From Bacteroidota bacterium (GTDB lineage: Bacteria > Bacteroidota > Bacteroidia > AKYH767-A > 2013-40CM-41-45), in assembly GCA_016720935.1 (NCBI GenBank), contig JADKJP010000005.1, forward strand, positions 372,001-436,000: DNA of 64,000 nucleotides, given 5' to 3'. Shown piece by piece: positions 52,903 to 60,421 of the stretch. Under the pieces are notes generated by a model. The model was not told the origin of the DNA and ran no database searches. It was given only the letters and a program-made list of their open reading frames with translations. The first letter of the stretch is position 1; every line of letters starts with the position of its first letter. A program made the translations under genes and the position numbers.

Positions 52903-53817
52903 TCAGAAACCCCACTGACGGGTAATATTGAACCCGAATAAAATATCATTGGGGAAACCATTCTGATTATACACACGCACTTCCTGTGTCAAAATCTGAT
53001 CCGCTGTGGAAACAAAAATCTGGAATTGGTGATTTCCGGTGGACACTTCGAAACCAAGGCCCAGATTTGGTTTCGGATCAATTACATCGTCTTTTGTAAG
53101 TGAGTAATCGAAGTCAACAACAAATGAAGATTGTGGGCTGAATTTATATCTTCCAAGAAACGTGAGTCCCAGGTGATCATTCGGAGAAGTTTTGGTAACG
53201 CTCTGTCCGTTTTCAACTACGTATATTGCTTCTGAAATATTGTAATGAGTGTACGTTGCGGCAACCTGCATTGACAGTTTGCTATTGAACTTGCGTGCAA
53301 TCATAATTTCGTGAAAATAGTTGATCCTGTTACTTCCCTTGTAGGTACTGTCCTGATTCAAAAATTTTGACTTGTCATTCGCGCTGCGTGCAAGATCACC
53401 ATAGTATGAAATAGTCACCGGACTACCTCCGCTTTTCGCTTGTTGAAGTAATATCGCCTTCCATTGAAGATCATAATATCTTTTCAATTTTGTCGCGCCA
53501 ATACCAATAGCGATTCGTTTGGTGATTCCATAAGTTAAACCCAGTCGAATATTTGCGGGAGCGAAAAATCCATAAATATCTTTTTCATCTTTGATCAAAC
53601 CGAACCGGTGCTGGATCATAAAGTCAAGCGATTTCCTTCCGGGATTTTCCACCGTCTGATTATTAATCAGCACCGCGTTTTCAAATGTAGATTTTACCAA
53701 CTCCTTAGCAGGCGCCGCAGTTTCGGTTGACGCAGCATCCTGAGCTGCAAGGGTGAACGGGAACAATGCAATCCCGGCGCAAACAATTTTTTTAATTATT
53801 TTCAAATACGATTTCAT
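52903..53817 (-). CDS. DUF5777 family outer-membrane beta-barrel protein
   Basis: A 304-residue protein with a signal peptide (to about 25, LAAQDAAS). The mature part alternates hydrophobic/polar strands with aromatic ends (DFMIQHRFGLIKDEKDIYGFF, IAIGIGATKLKRYYDLQWKAIL, YFHEIMIARKFNSKLSMQVAATYTHY) and ends in phenylalanine (NITRQWGF), as expected for an outer-membrane barrel of about ten or more strands. It matches DUF5777. Its place between a cytochrome-like lipoprotein and the iron-sulfur protein, 11 bp after the lipoprotein gene, hints at a passage or scaffold for electrons or for the substrate at the outer membrane. That is inference. Confidence 0.86.
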   Translation of the reverse strand: MKSYLKIIKKIVCAGIALFPFTLAAQDAASTETAAPAKELVKSTFENAVLINNQTVENPGRKSLDFMIQHRFGLIKDEKDIYGFFAPANIRLGLTYGITKRIAIGIGATKLKRYYDLQWKAILLQQAKSGGSPVTISYYGDLARSANDKSKFLNQDSTYKGSNRINYFHEIMIARKFNSKLSMQVAATYTHYNISEAIYVVENGQSVTKTSPNDHLGLTFLGRYKFSPQSSFVVDFDYSLTKDDVIDPKPNLGLGFEVSTGNHQFQIFVSTADQILTQEVRVYNQNGFPNDILFGFNITRQWGF

Positions 53818-53828
53818 AGATAGTTTTT

Positions 53829-54227
53829 TTAGTTGTCTTTGGCACCTTGTTTAATCCAATTCAGAATCAGGCTTACCTGATTATTTGACAAAGGACCGCC
53901 GCTGGAAACCGGTGGCATCAGCGCTCCGGAAACTCCGGCAACCCGTTTATAGAGCTTGCTGTTTTCCGCGTTAACAGTATCAATGTCTCCTGTTGAAAAT
54001 AATCCGGCATAAGCATTACCACTGGTCAAATTCGGATCATCATTTTGACCATCATGGCATCCGGATGTCGCACAGCTTGCATCGAAGATCGGCTGGATAT
54101 CCTGAGAAAGACTAATCGGAACATTCGGATTGACCGGTGTTTCCTTCGGTAAAAAATAATTATCCTTTTCGCAGGAATAGAACAGCGCGAAAACGGCCAG
54201 CAACAAATAAATTCGTCTTGATTTCAT
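53829..54227 (-). CDS. Heme-binding-like lipoprotein with CX4CH motif
   Basis: A 132-residue lipoprotein (lipobox LFYSC). The mature part reads SLSQDIQPIFDASCATSGCHDG: the only heme-like motif is CATSGCH, with four residues between the cysteines (CX4CH) instead of the usual two. The late segment ALMPPVSSGGPLSNNQVSLILNWIKQGA holds a methionine of MPP that could be the sixth ligand, as in Bacteroidota cytochrome c lipoproteins. CX4CH is known in some multiheme cytochromes c3. It is the first gene of the six-gene redox operon and lies 88 bases downstream of the Fnr-like box. Confidence 0.82.
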   Translation of the reverse strand: MKSRRIYLLLAVFALFYSCEKDNYFLPKETPVNPNVPISLSQDIQPIFDASCATSGCHDGQNDDPNLTSGNAYAGLFSTGDIDTVNAENSKLYKRVAGVSGALMPPVSSGGPLSNNQVSLILNWIKQGAKDN

Positions 54228-54314
54228 AATCGTCGCATTTGTGTTTTAATTGGTGTGATATATATGTATAACTAAAAACGATTTAAATGTCCTGCTTTTA
54301 TGTAATGCTGAACA

Positions 54315-54326
54315 TGATTGCAATCA
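54315..54326 (-). promoter_or_regulatory. Fnr/Crp-like operator palindrome in front of the redox operon
   Basis: TGATTGCAATCA is a perfect 12-bp palindrome with the TGAT-N4-ATCA core of the Fnr site; only the outermost T and A of TTGAT-N4-ATCAA differ. It is centred about 93 bases before the ATG at 54227 and lies in the same gap as the regulator's 3' end. Confidence 0.55.
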
Positions 54327-54526
54327 CTCAAAATATGGTGCATCGTCATTCTAACTCCTGCGTTTTCGCAGGAAAAACTCCTAACAACTTGCTTTTTAGC
54401 TCAATTTATACTTAAAACAGGGTAGATAATGTTAAAGCACCCGAAAAAAATCAAAATGTTATTATCGGGAAATATGTTAATTCTTTTAAAAAAATGGAAT
54501 TTCAACAAAAACCATCGAAATTGGTC

Positions 54527-55234
54527 TCAATCCGTTTGTTTGTAGGAATCAACCATCTTCCTCAAAAGATCGACTCTTAACATTTGCAAACCCTTTCCTT
54601 GTTTCGAAATAATATTTTCATTTTGAAAAAGCGAAAGCTGTCGGGTTACCTGCTCTGCATTTGTACCTACCAAATCGGCCAACTCCTGACGACTCATCGT
54701 TACATTGAGAGTATGATCTGTTTCGTCTGCACCAAAAATATCATATATATAAAGCAAAGCCTCCGCCACCTTTTCACGTATACTCATTTGCGCAACATAC
54801 TTTAACCTGGATTCCATCTTGCGCAACTCAGCGGAATAATAATACATGAATGCCAATGTGAATTCCGGATTTTCCAGATATGCACTTTTCAGAAGTTCAT
54901 TGGAAAGAAAACAAACTGTACTTTCTTCCAATGCAATTGCTCCAATGGGATATCGTTCTCCTTCTACGGCACAATGTCCAATGATATAGGCGTCAGAAGC
55001 CAGTCTTACGATTTGTTCTTTTCCATTCAGGCCATTTGTAACTACTTTCACTTTCCCGTGCTGTATAAAAAAAACACCGGAAACCCTGTCTCCTTCCCTG
55101 AACAATTGCTGGCCTTTTTGATAAACCGATTGCTCCTTGGAACGATTGATGATCTGAACCCACTCTGATGTACAATGACTCTGAACAAAACATTTTTTAT
55201 TCGGGCAATTCTGACACTCTATACGAACACTCAT
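54527..55234 (-). CDS. Crp/Fnr family regulator with N-terminal cysteine cluster
   Basis: A 235-residue regulator. ATG at 55234 (a TTG 12 bases upstream is less likely). The N-terminus has four cysteines (CQNCPNKKCFVQSHC, pattern C-x2-C-x4-C-x5-C) in the place of the Fnr [4Fe-4S] ligands, then a cNMP-binding fold (QLFREGDRVSGVFFIQHGKVKVV, LASDAYIIGHCAVEGERYPIGAIALEESTVCFL). The C-terminal winged helix reads MSRQELADLVGTNAEQVTRQLSLFQNENIISKQGKGLQML; Glu and Arg in its recognition helix fit a TTGA-like target. It is inferred to sense oxygen or nitrosative/redox state and to control the operon 300 bp downstream on the same strand. Confidence 0.92.
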   Translation of the reverse strand: MSVRIECQNCPNKKCFVQSHCTSEWVQIINRSKEQSVYQKGQQLFREGDRVSGVFFIQHGKVKVVTNGLNGKEQIVRLASDAYIIGHCAVEGERYPIGAIALEESTVCFLSNELLKSAYLENPEFTLAFMYYYSAELRKMESRLKYVAQMSIREKVAEALLYIYDIFGADETDHTLNVTMSRQELADLVGTNAEQVTRQLSLFQNENIISKQGKGLQMLRVDLLRKMVDSYKQTD

Positions 55235-55584
55235 CTTATATTTCAATTGTGATCCAAAATTAATGATAAATAATGATTGACCCGGATAGTACTTCTGGTG
55301 TTTTAAATGCCAAACCCGGACAAAACCTGAATGGCGCTTATCCGGAATTCACATAAAGAACAGGATTTCATTTTTTTAAAAGTATGAGAAGAATCATGTA
55401 TGACGGCGCAATTTTATCTTATTGCGAATTTGGGAAACTTCAGAAAGTAAATCTTCCCAACAGGAAAACCTCTTAATTTGAAGCAGGAGGACATCAGACT
55501 TCTTAACTGAAAAGTGAAGTCTTTGCTGTTAAAAAAGAAAACCCTTGTATTCAAAAGAATGAATTGCCTCTCAGCAAGTTTATT
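55235..55584. other. Intergenic region upstream of the Crp/Fnr gene
   Basis: This 350-bp gap contains the regulator's -7 element TAATTTTG (minus strand, 55262-55255), about 20 bases before its ATG. A small inverted repeat (AGACTTC 55496-55502 with GAAGTCT 55516-55522) lies nearer to the 3' end of the next gene and has no T-run. No open frame or known RNA was recognised. Confidence 0.5.
55255..55262 (-). promoter_or_regulatory. -7 element of the Crp/Fnr regulator gene
   Basis: TAATTTTG on the minus strand matches TAnnTTTG and lies 20 bases before the ATG at 55234; no clear -33 TTTG was found. Confidence 0.45.
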
Positions 55585-57843
55585 TCATTCCTTGACAACC
55601 CGGATCGTTCGAACTTCGTCCTTCAAAAACAGTTTCACAAAATAGACTCCGCTTGAATAAGATTGCCCGAAGAAAACCGGCGAACCTGAAGATTTATTAC
55701 TTTCAATCAACCTTCCTCTTGCGTCTAATATCTGATATTCAAAAATATCCGTGCTTTCCATTTTAAAGAAAGAAGCAGACGGATTTGGGTAAACACTAAT
55801 TTCAGAAGCCAAGCCTGGTACTTCCCCAACTCCGGCACATGGAGTGAACGTTACACGGATAGTGTCCCTGTTAGCACAAGCGAAGGAATTGGTAACTATC
55901 AAAATCACCGGAAAAGTATTCAAACCATGACTTGTTGAGTCAATGCTGATCGAAGATGTATTTTGCCCTGTGGACCAGACATAGGTTGAAAAACCTGTTC
56001 CTGCAGTGAGCACAATATTTGATTCTGCACAAGCGATGGTATCAGGACCAAGATTGGGTTGCGGAATCGGATTAACCTGTATAGAAGCATTCGCTGAATT
56101 GGAACAAGAATTCGCGTCCGTGTAAGTATATGTAATGGTATGCGTTCCGGCACCTGCAATGCCTGTATAAAATGTTGTACCACTCACTGCAGTTCCACTG
56201 TAATGTCCACCTGAAGGACTGCCTCCGCTCAATGCAACCGGGCCTGTATTCGCACAAACAGTTGGAAGACTTGACTGAGTTACTATCGGCAATGAATTCA
56301 CCCGGATCTGTGCAGAATCCATATTCACACAACCATTGCCATCGGTATATGTATAGGAAATCACGTGAGCACCTGTGTCCGCGACTGCAGCAGTAAATAC
56401 AGTATCATTGCTTACTCCGCTACCCGAATAGACTCCTCCGGAAGGTGATCCGCTACTCAGTGTAAAACTTGCACTATTGATACAAACGCCTGCAAAAGGT
56501 CCCACGTCTACCACAGGCAAGCTGTTTATAAAAATGGAGGATAAGGCGGATGCCGAACAACCATTTCCATCCGTGTATGAATATGTAATCAATTGGTTGC
56601 CCGCTCCGGCCGTTGATGGATTAAATATTCCCGATGACACGCCGGCGCCACTATAAATTCCTCCGGTAGGATTGCCTCCGGTTAATGCAAATGGAGACGC
56701 ATCAATACACACCGATGCAAAGGATGAAAGAGAAACAACCGGCAATGCGTTTACTGTGATAGAAGATGTATCTGAATTCGTACAGCCCTGAACATTCGTA
56801 TAAGAATAAATTATAGCGTGTGTGCCAACACCTGCTGTTGAAGGGTTAAATGTTCCTGCCGAAACGCCGTTGCCACTGTAAAAACCTCCACCGGGAGTTC
56901 CTCCGGTCAGAGTGAATGGTGATGAATTTACACAGGTACTGAGAAAGGAAGATAAATTTACGACAGGTAAACCATTCACACGAATTGTAGAACTATCCGC
57001 GGAAGAACATCCCTGAGCATTTGTATAAGAATATGTGATCGTATGTATACCACTTCCTGCAACCAATGGATCAAAGACCCCACTACTTACACCCGGACCA
57101 CCGTAAGTTCCTCCCGAAGGCGTACCTCCGCTTAGATTCAATGGGGATGCATTCACACATACATCCGAGAAATTTCCAAGATTGACTGTTGGGTTAGAGT
57201 TTACCGTGAGTGTAAACCGTGCGGAAATCTGACAACCACTTAAATCAGATGCCTGAACTGTATATTGAGTAGTAAGTGTTGGTGTTGCTGTAATTACTGA
57301 ATCAGTCGTGCTTGAAAGTCCTGTTCCGGGTGACCATGAGTATTGAGGAGCCCCATGTGCTTCAAGGTTCGCGGATTCACCCACACAAAAACTGGAATCG
57401 GAAATAATCACAGACAAAGAGATTCCCGTAGCGAAAGTATCGGCATTTGCATAAATACTGGTAAGATAATTTGTCCCAACACCCGTGCCGTTGAATTCAA
57501 ATACAGCAAAATAATAATGAACTCCTCCATTCAAACCGGACACAGTCACATTTGTTCCATTGCTATTGTAGACCACATAATTGTTTCCTCCCAGATTTGA
57601 GCCTGAACCAAAATTCGTAGCGGCACCGTAGGATTGACCATCCGTAGGAAACACACTCACAGGGCTGTCAGCAGATGCAACGACCAGTCTTCTGGTACCG
57701 TCTCCTGAAACCCATGACAAATCTATTTCATTACAATTCGCTCCGCTTGCGGTCAGAAATGTTGGCGGAACATTTGGTTCATTTGCTCCGAACAGATCAA
57801 CACAGGTAAATAAAAAAGCGAAAAACAAAATATATCTGATCAT
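55585..57843 (-). CDS. T9SS cargo protein with tandem Ig-like GG(T/S)PSGG repeats
   Basis: A 752-residue secreted protein. The ATG at 57843 gives a signal peptide (MIRYILFFAFLFTCVDLFGA). Residues about 25-130 are a fibronectin-like domain (PPTFLTASGANCNEIDLSWVSGDGTRRLVVAS), followed by about seven repeats of ~75 residues with the pattern C-x-N/D-x-S-P-x-x-L-x-G-G-x-P-x-G-G-x-Y-x-G-x-G-V-S and ITYSYT-D-x-x-G-C. A type A T9SS domain ends it (SVYPNPSASFFKMES to VVKE). Repeats of this sort occur in large surface proteins of Bacteroidota, presumably adhesive; ligand unknown. An upstream TTG-started frame would add 49 residues before the signal peptide and is not used. Confidence 0.9.
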   Translation of the reverse strand: MIRYILFFAFLFTCVDLFGANEPNVPPTFLTASGANCNEIDLSWVSGDGTRRLVVASADSPVSVFPTDGQSYGAATNFGSGSNLGGNNYVVYNSNGTNVTVSGLNGGVHYYFAVFEFNGTGVGTNYLTSIYANADTFATGISLSVIISDSSFCVGESANLEAHGAPQYSWSPGTGLSSTTDSVITATPTLTTQYTVQASDLSGCQISARFTLTVNSNPTVNLGNFSDVCVNASPLNLSGGTPSGGTYGGPGVSSGVFDPLVAGSGIHTITYSYTNAQGCSSADSSTIRVNGLPVVNLSSFLSTCVNSSPFTLTGGTPGGGFYSGNGVSAGTFNPSTAGVGTHAIIYSYTNVQGCTNSDTSSITVNALPVVSLSSFASVCIDASPFALTGGNPTGGIYSGAGVSSGIFNPSTAGAGNQLITYSYTDGNGCSASALSSIFINSLPVVDVGPFAGVCINSASFTLSSGSPSGGVYSGSGVSNDTVFTAAVADTGAHVISYTYTDGNGCVNMDSAQIRVNSLPIVTQSSLPTVCANTGPVALSGGSPSGGHYSGTAVSGTTFYTGIAGAGTHTITYTYTDANSCSNSANASIQVNPIPQPNLGPDTIACAESNIVLTAGTGFSTYVWSTGQNTSSISIDSTSHGLNTFPVILIVTNSFACANRDTIRVTFTPCAGVGEVPGLASEISVYPNPSASFFKMESTDIFEYQILDARGRLIESNKSSGSPVFFGQSYSSGVYFVKLFLKDEVRTIRVVKE

Positions 57844-58037
57844 GTGATTTTTTATAGCTGTTGAAATGGGTTGAATGCTGATATGGTTTGTATGGCTCAT
57901 AGAACAGAGTAAAAATAAATCTTTTGTACGGATAATGAATGCGAAATTTAAAGAAAAATGAAATTTAGGCCAACACTTGTTCCTTAACAAACCAGATTGA
58001 AAATCAGGAGAAATACAAAGACAAAATTTGAATGGCC

Positions 58038-58535
58038 TTATTTCGGTTCATAATGCCGCGCAAGTCCTTCCACAACCTCCGCTACAGCAGGACAAATCAT
58101 GGTGTTCTCCAGTGTAATGTTTAGTTTTTGACGAATATCCCTTTGTTGGGTGTGCGGATAATCCCTGCAAGCTCCGGGCCGGTAATGATAGACTGAACAA
58201 TAATTATCATTTCCAAGAAATGGACAGGGCATGGCTTTAAACACATAATCCCCGTCTTCATCGATCCGTAAATATTTTTCAGTGAAAATGGCTGGTCGAA
58301 TCTTAAAATGGGCGGCAAGCTGATCGATATCTTTGCTTCTTAACAAGGGACCTGTGGTCCGACAACAATTTGCGCACTTCAGACAATCAATCTGCTCAAA
58401 AGCTTTGTCGTGTAATTCATTCGTAACCTGATCCAGATCGGATGGTTTTCGCTTCTTCAACCTTTCGAAAAACAATTTGTTTTCTTTCCGCTGAAGCCTC
58501 GCCTGTTCTATTTTCCTGATATAGTCCGGATGCAT
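58038..58535 (-). CDS. YkgJ family cysteine cluster protein
   Basis: A 165-residue protein with the conserved cysteines of the YkgJ/CxxCxxCC family: CLKCANCCRTTGP, then PCPFLGNDNYCSVYHYRPGACRDYPHT, and a late CPAV. The family is a putative Zn/Fe-chelating domain (formerly UPF0153), with links to flagellin lysine methylation and oxidoreduction in other bacteria. The N-terminus is basic and helical. No signal peptide, so cytoplasmic. It ends 40 bp from the ABC-F gene on the same strand and may be cotranscribed with it. Confidence 0.9.
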   Translation of the reverse strand: MHPDYIRKIEQARLQRKENKLFFERLKKRKPSDLDQVTNELHDKAFEQIDCLKCANCCRTTGPLLRSKDIDQLAAHFKIRPAIFTEKYLRIDEDGDYVFKAMPCPFLGNDNYCSVYHYRPGACRDYPHTQQRDIRQKLNITLENTMICPAVAEVVEGLARHYEPK

Positions 58536-58575
58536 GGACTCTTTTCAAAAATTGTTTAAATACCGGAACTCATTA

Positions 58576-60210
58576 TCACCCTACCGGAACGGTTTCAGGA
58601 TACATTTTTTCGCGCAATGCACGGATAGATTCATCCGAAATGTATTCGTCAAAACTCATCCGTTTGTCAATGATCCCCGAAGGTGTAAGTTCTATAATAC
58701 GGTTCGCTACGGATTCCGCGAAAGTGTGGTCATGTGTGGTGAACAAAGCGATATGTTTCCAGTCTTTAAGCGCGTTGTTGAACGCGGTGATTGATTCGAG
58801 ATCAAGGTGGTTCGTCGGTTCATCAAGGATCAGGCAATTCGCATTCACCTGCATCATTCTTGAAATCATACAACGTACCTTTTCTCCTCCTGAAAGAACA
58901 TTCGATTTCTTCAATGTTTCTTCACCGGAAAACAACATCTTTCCTAAAAATCCGCGGATATAGGTTTCGTCTTTGTCTTTTGAAAACTGACGCAACCAGT
59001 CGATCAGATTTAAATCGTCACCAAAATATTTTGCATTGTCATTAGGTAAATAAGCCCGTGTAATCGTGCTTCCCCAGGAAAAAGTTCCCTGATCAGGTTT
59101 TTCTTCACCCATCAGGATTTCAAAAAACATCGAAATCGCGGAATGGTCCCGTGAAAGGACAGCTACTTTATCACCTTTCGTAAGAGTGAAAGTGATGTCG
59201 CTGAAATAGGTGTTTCCTTCGGGAGATTGTTTCGAAAGATGCTCCACTGCAAGAATCTGGTCGCCGCAATCACGTTCCGCACGAAAAATAATTCCGGGGT
59301 ATTTCCTGTTCGACGGTTGAATATCATCAACAACCAGTTTTTCCAAAAGTTTTTTCCGGCTCGTGGCCTGTCTCGACTTAGAAGCATTTGCACTAAATCG
59401 TTCGACAAACTCCTGTAACTCCTTGCGTTTATCTTCAATTTTTTTGTTTTGATCGGAACGCTGACGAAGAGCCAATTGGCTCGATTCATACCAGAAAGAG
59501 TAGTTTCCGGTGTACGTCGTAATTTTTCCAAAATCAATATCTGAAACGTGCGTACACACCGCGTCAAGAAAGTGCCTGTCGTGGGAAACAACAATCACTG
59601 TATTCTGAAAATCCGCCAGAAAATTTTCAAGCCAGGTGATTGTATCTACGTCCAGGTCATTCGTCGGCTCATCAAGCAAGAGAATATCCGGATTTCCAAA
59701 CAAGGCCTGAGCAAGGAGAACTCGTACTTTATCTTTACCGTTGAGGTCTCCCATCAGAACCTGATGAAATTCCTCTTTTACACCCAGACTGCTCAACAAG
59801 CTGGCTGCATCACTCTCGGCGTCCCATCCATTCATCTCGGCAAACTGATGTTCGAGTTCCGCTGCACGGTGACCATCATCGTCGTTAAAATCAGGTTTCG
59901 CGTAAATGGCATCTTTTTCATGCATTACTGTCCACAAGGTTTTATTCCCCATCATAACAGTCTGCAAAACAGGGTATGCATCGAATTCAAAGTGATTTTG
60001 ACGAAGCACACTCATACGCTCACCGGGTGTCATGTGAACTTGTCCTGTGCTTGGATCAATTTCTCCAGACAAAATTTTCAAAAAAGTGGATTTTCCTGCT
60101 CCATTTGCACCTATAATGCCGTAACAGTTTCCCGGAGTGAACTTAATATTCACTTCTTCAAATAAAACACGCTTTCCATAGCGCAGGGAAAGATTGGAAA
60201 CTGAGATCAT
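58576..60210 (-). CDS. ABC-F family ATPase (YbiT-like)
   Basis: A 544-residue soluble ABC-F protein with two ATP-binding domains. NBD1: GANGAGKSTFLKIL, signature-like LNGKDKVRVLLAQALF, Walker B ILLLDEPTNDLD. A linker with charged helix (ERFSANASKSRQATSRKKLLEKL) precedes NBD2: its signature is LSGGEKVRCMISRMM with CLILDEPTNHLD. In the second P-loop the glycines are altered (KGDKVAVLSRDHSAISMFFEIL lacks the canonical GKS/T), so NBD2 may not hydrolyse or bind ATP as usual. ABC-F proteins act on the ribosome; YbiT-type members resolve stalls at special peptide sequences. Confidence 0.92.
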   Translation of the reverse strand: MISVSNLSLRYGKRVLFEEVNIKFTPGNCYGIIGANGAGKSTFLKILSGEIDPSTGQVHMTPGERMSVLRQNHFEFDAYPVLQTVMMGNKTLWTVMHEKDAIYAKPDFNDDDGHRAAELEHQFAEMNGWDAESDAASLLSSLGVKEEFHQVLMGDLNGKDKVRVLLAQALFGNPDILLLDEPTNDLDVDTITWLENFLADFQNTVIVVSHDRHFLDAVCTHVSDIDFGKITTYTGNYSFWYESSQLALRQRSDQNKKIEDKRKELQEFVERFSANASKSRQATSRKKLLEKLVVDDIQPSNRKYPGIIFRAERDCGDQILAVEHLSKQSPEGNTYFSDITFTLTKGDKVAVLSRDHSAISMFFEILMGEEKPDQGTFSWGSTITRAYLPNDNAKYFGDDLNLIDWLRQFSKDKDETYIRGFLGKMLFSGEETLKKSNVLSGGEKVRCMISRMMQVNANCLILDEPTNHLDLESITAFNNALKDWKHIALFTTHDHTFAESVANRIIELTPSGIIDKRMSFDEYISDESIRALREKMYPETVPVG

Positions 60211-60367
60211 TGGCTGTAATTTAGAAGGTCGCGAAGGTAGTGATTTCTAACGTGTAATCCCAGCTGGATCAATGAGAAACACTTAAATACTACAGGATTA
60301 TCGCTTCCTTGTTATCTCCATATTGCCGATGGAATTAATTAATAAAGCAATAATCGATTTTAAATAG

Positions 60368-60396
60368 AAAAGGGCACTAAATATTAGTGCCCTTTT
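60368..60396 (-). terminator. Terminator of the alpha/alpha-toroid gene
   Basis: AAAAGGGCACTAA (60368-60380) pairs with TTAGTGCCCTTTT (60384-60396) over a 3-base loop. On the minus strand TTTTCTATTT follows. It lies 25 bases after the stop codon at 60422. Confidence 0.88.
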
Positions 60397-60421
60397 TAAC
60401 ATCAATTCCAATGACTCCTTT

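Noticed and set aside
54357..54372. CCTGCG-TTTT-CGCAGG hairpin as a terminator of the regulator gene
   Set aside because: No T-run follows on the minus strand; the loop rather than the tail is T/A rich.
55496..55522. Small inverted repeat as terminator of the 752-residue cargo gene
   Set aside because: The 7-bp stem has a 13-base loop and no T-run on the minus strand.
57844..57990. Upstream extension of the 752-residue cargo protein
   Set aside because: It begins at TTG and precedes the true signal peptide at 57843.
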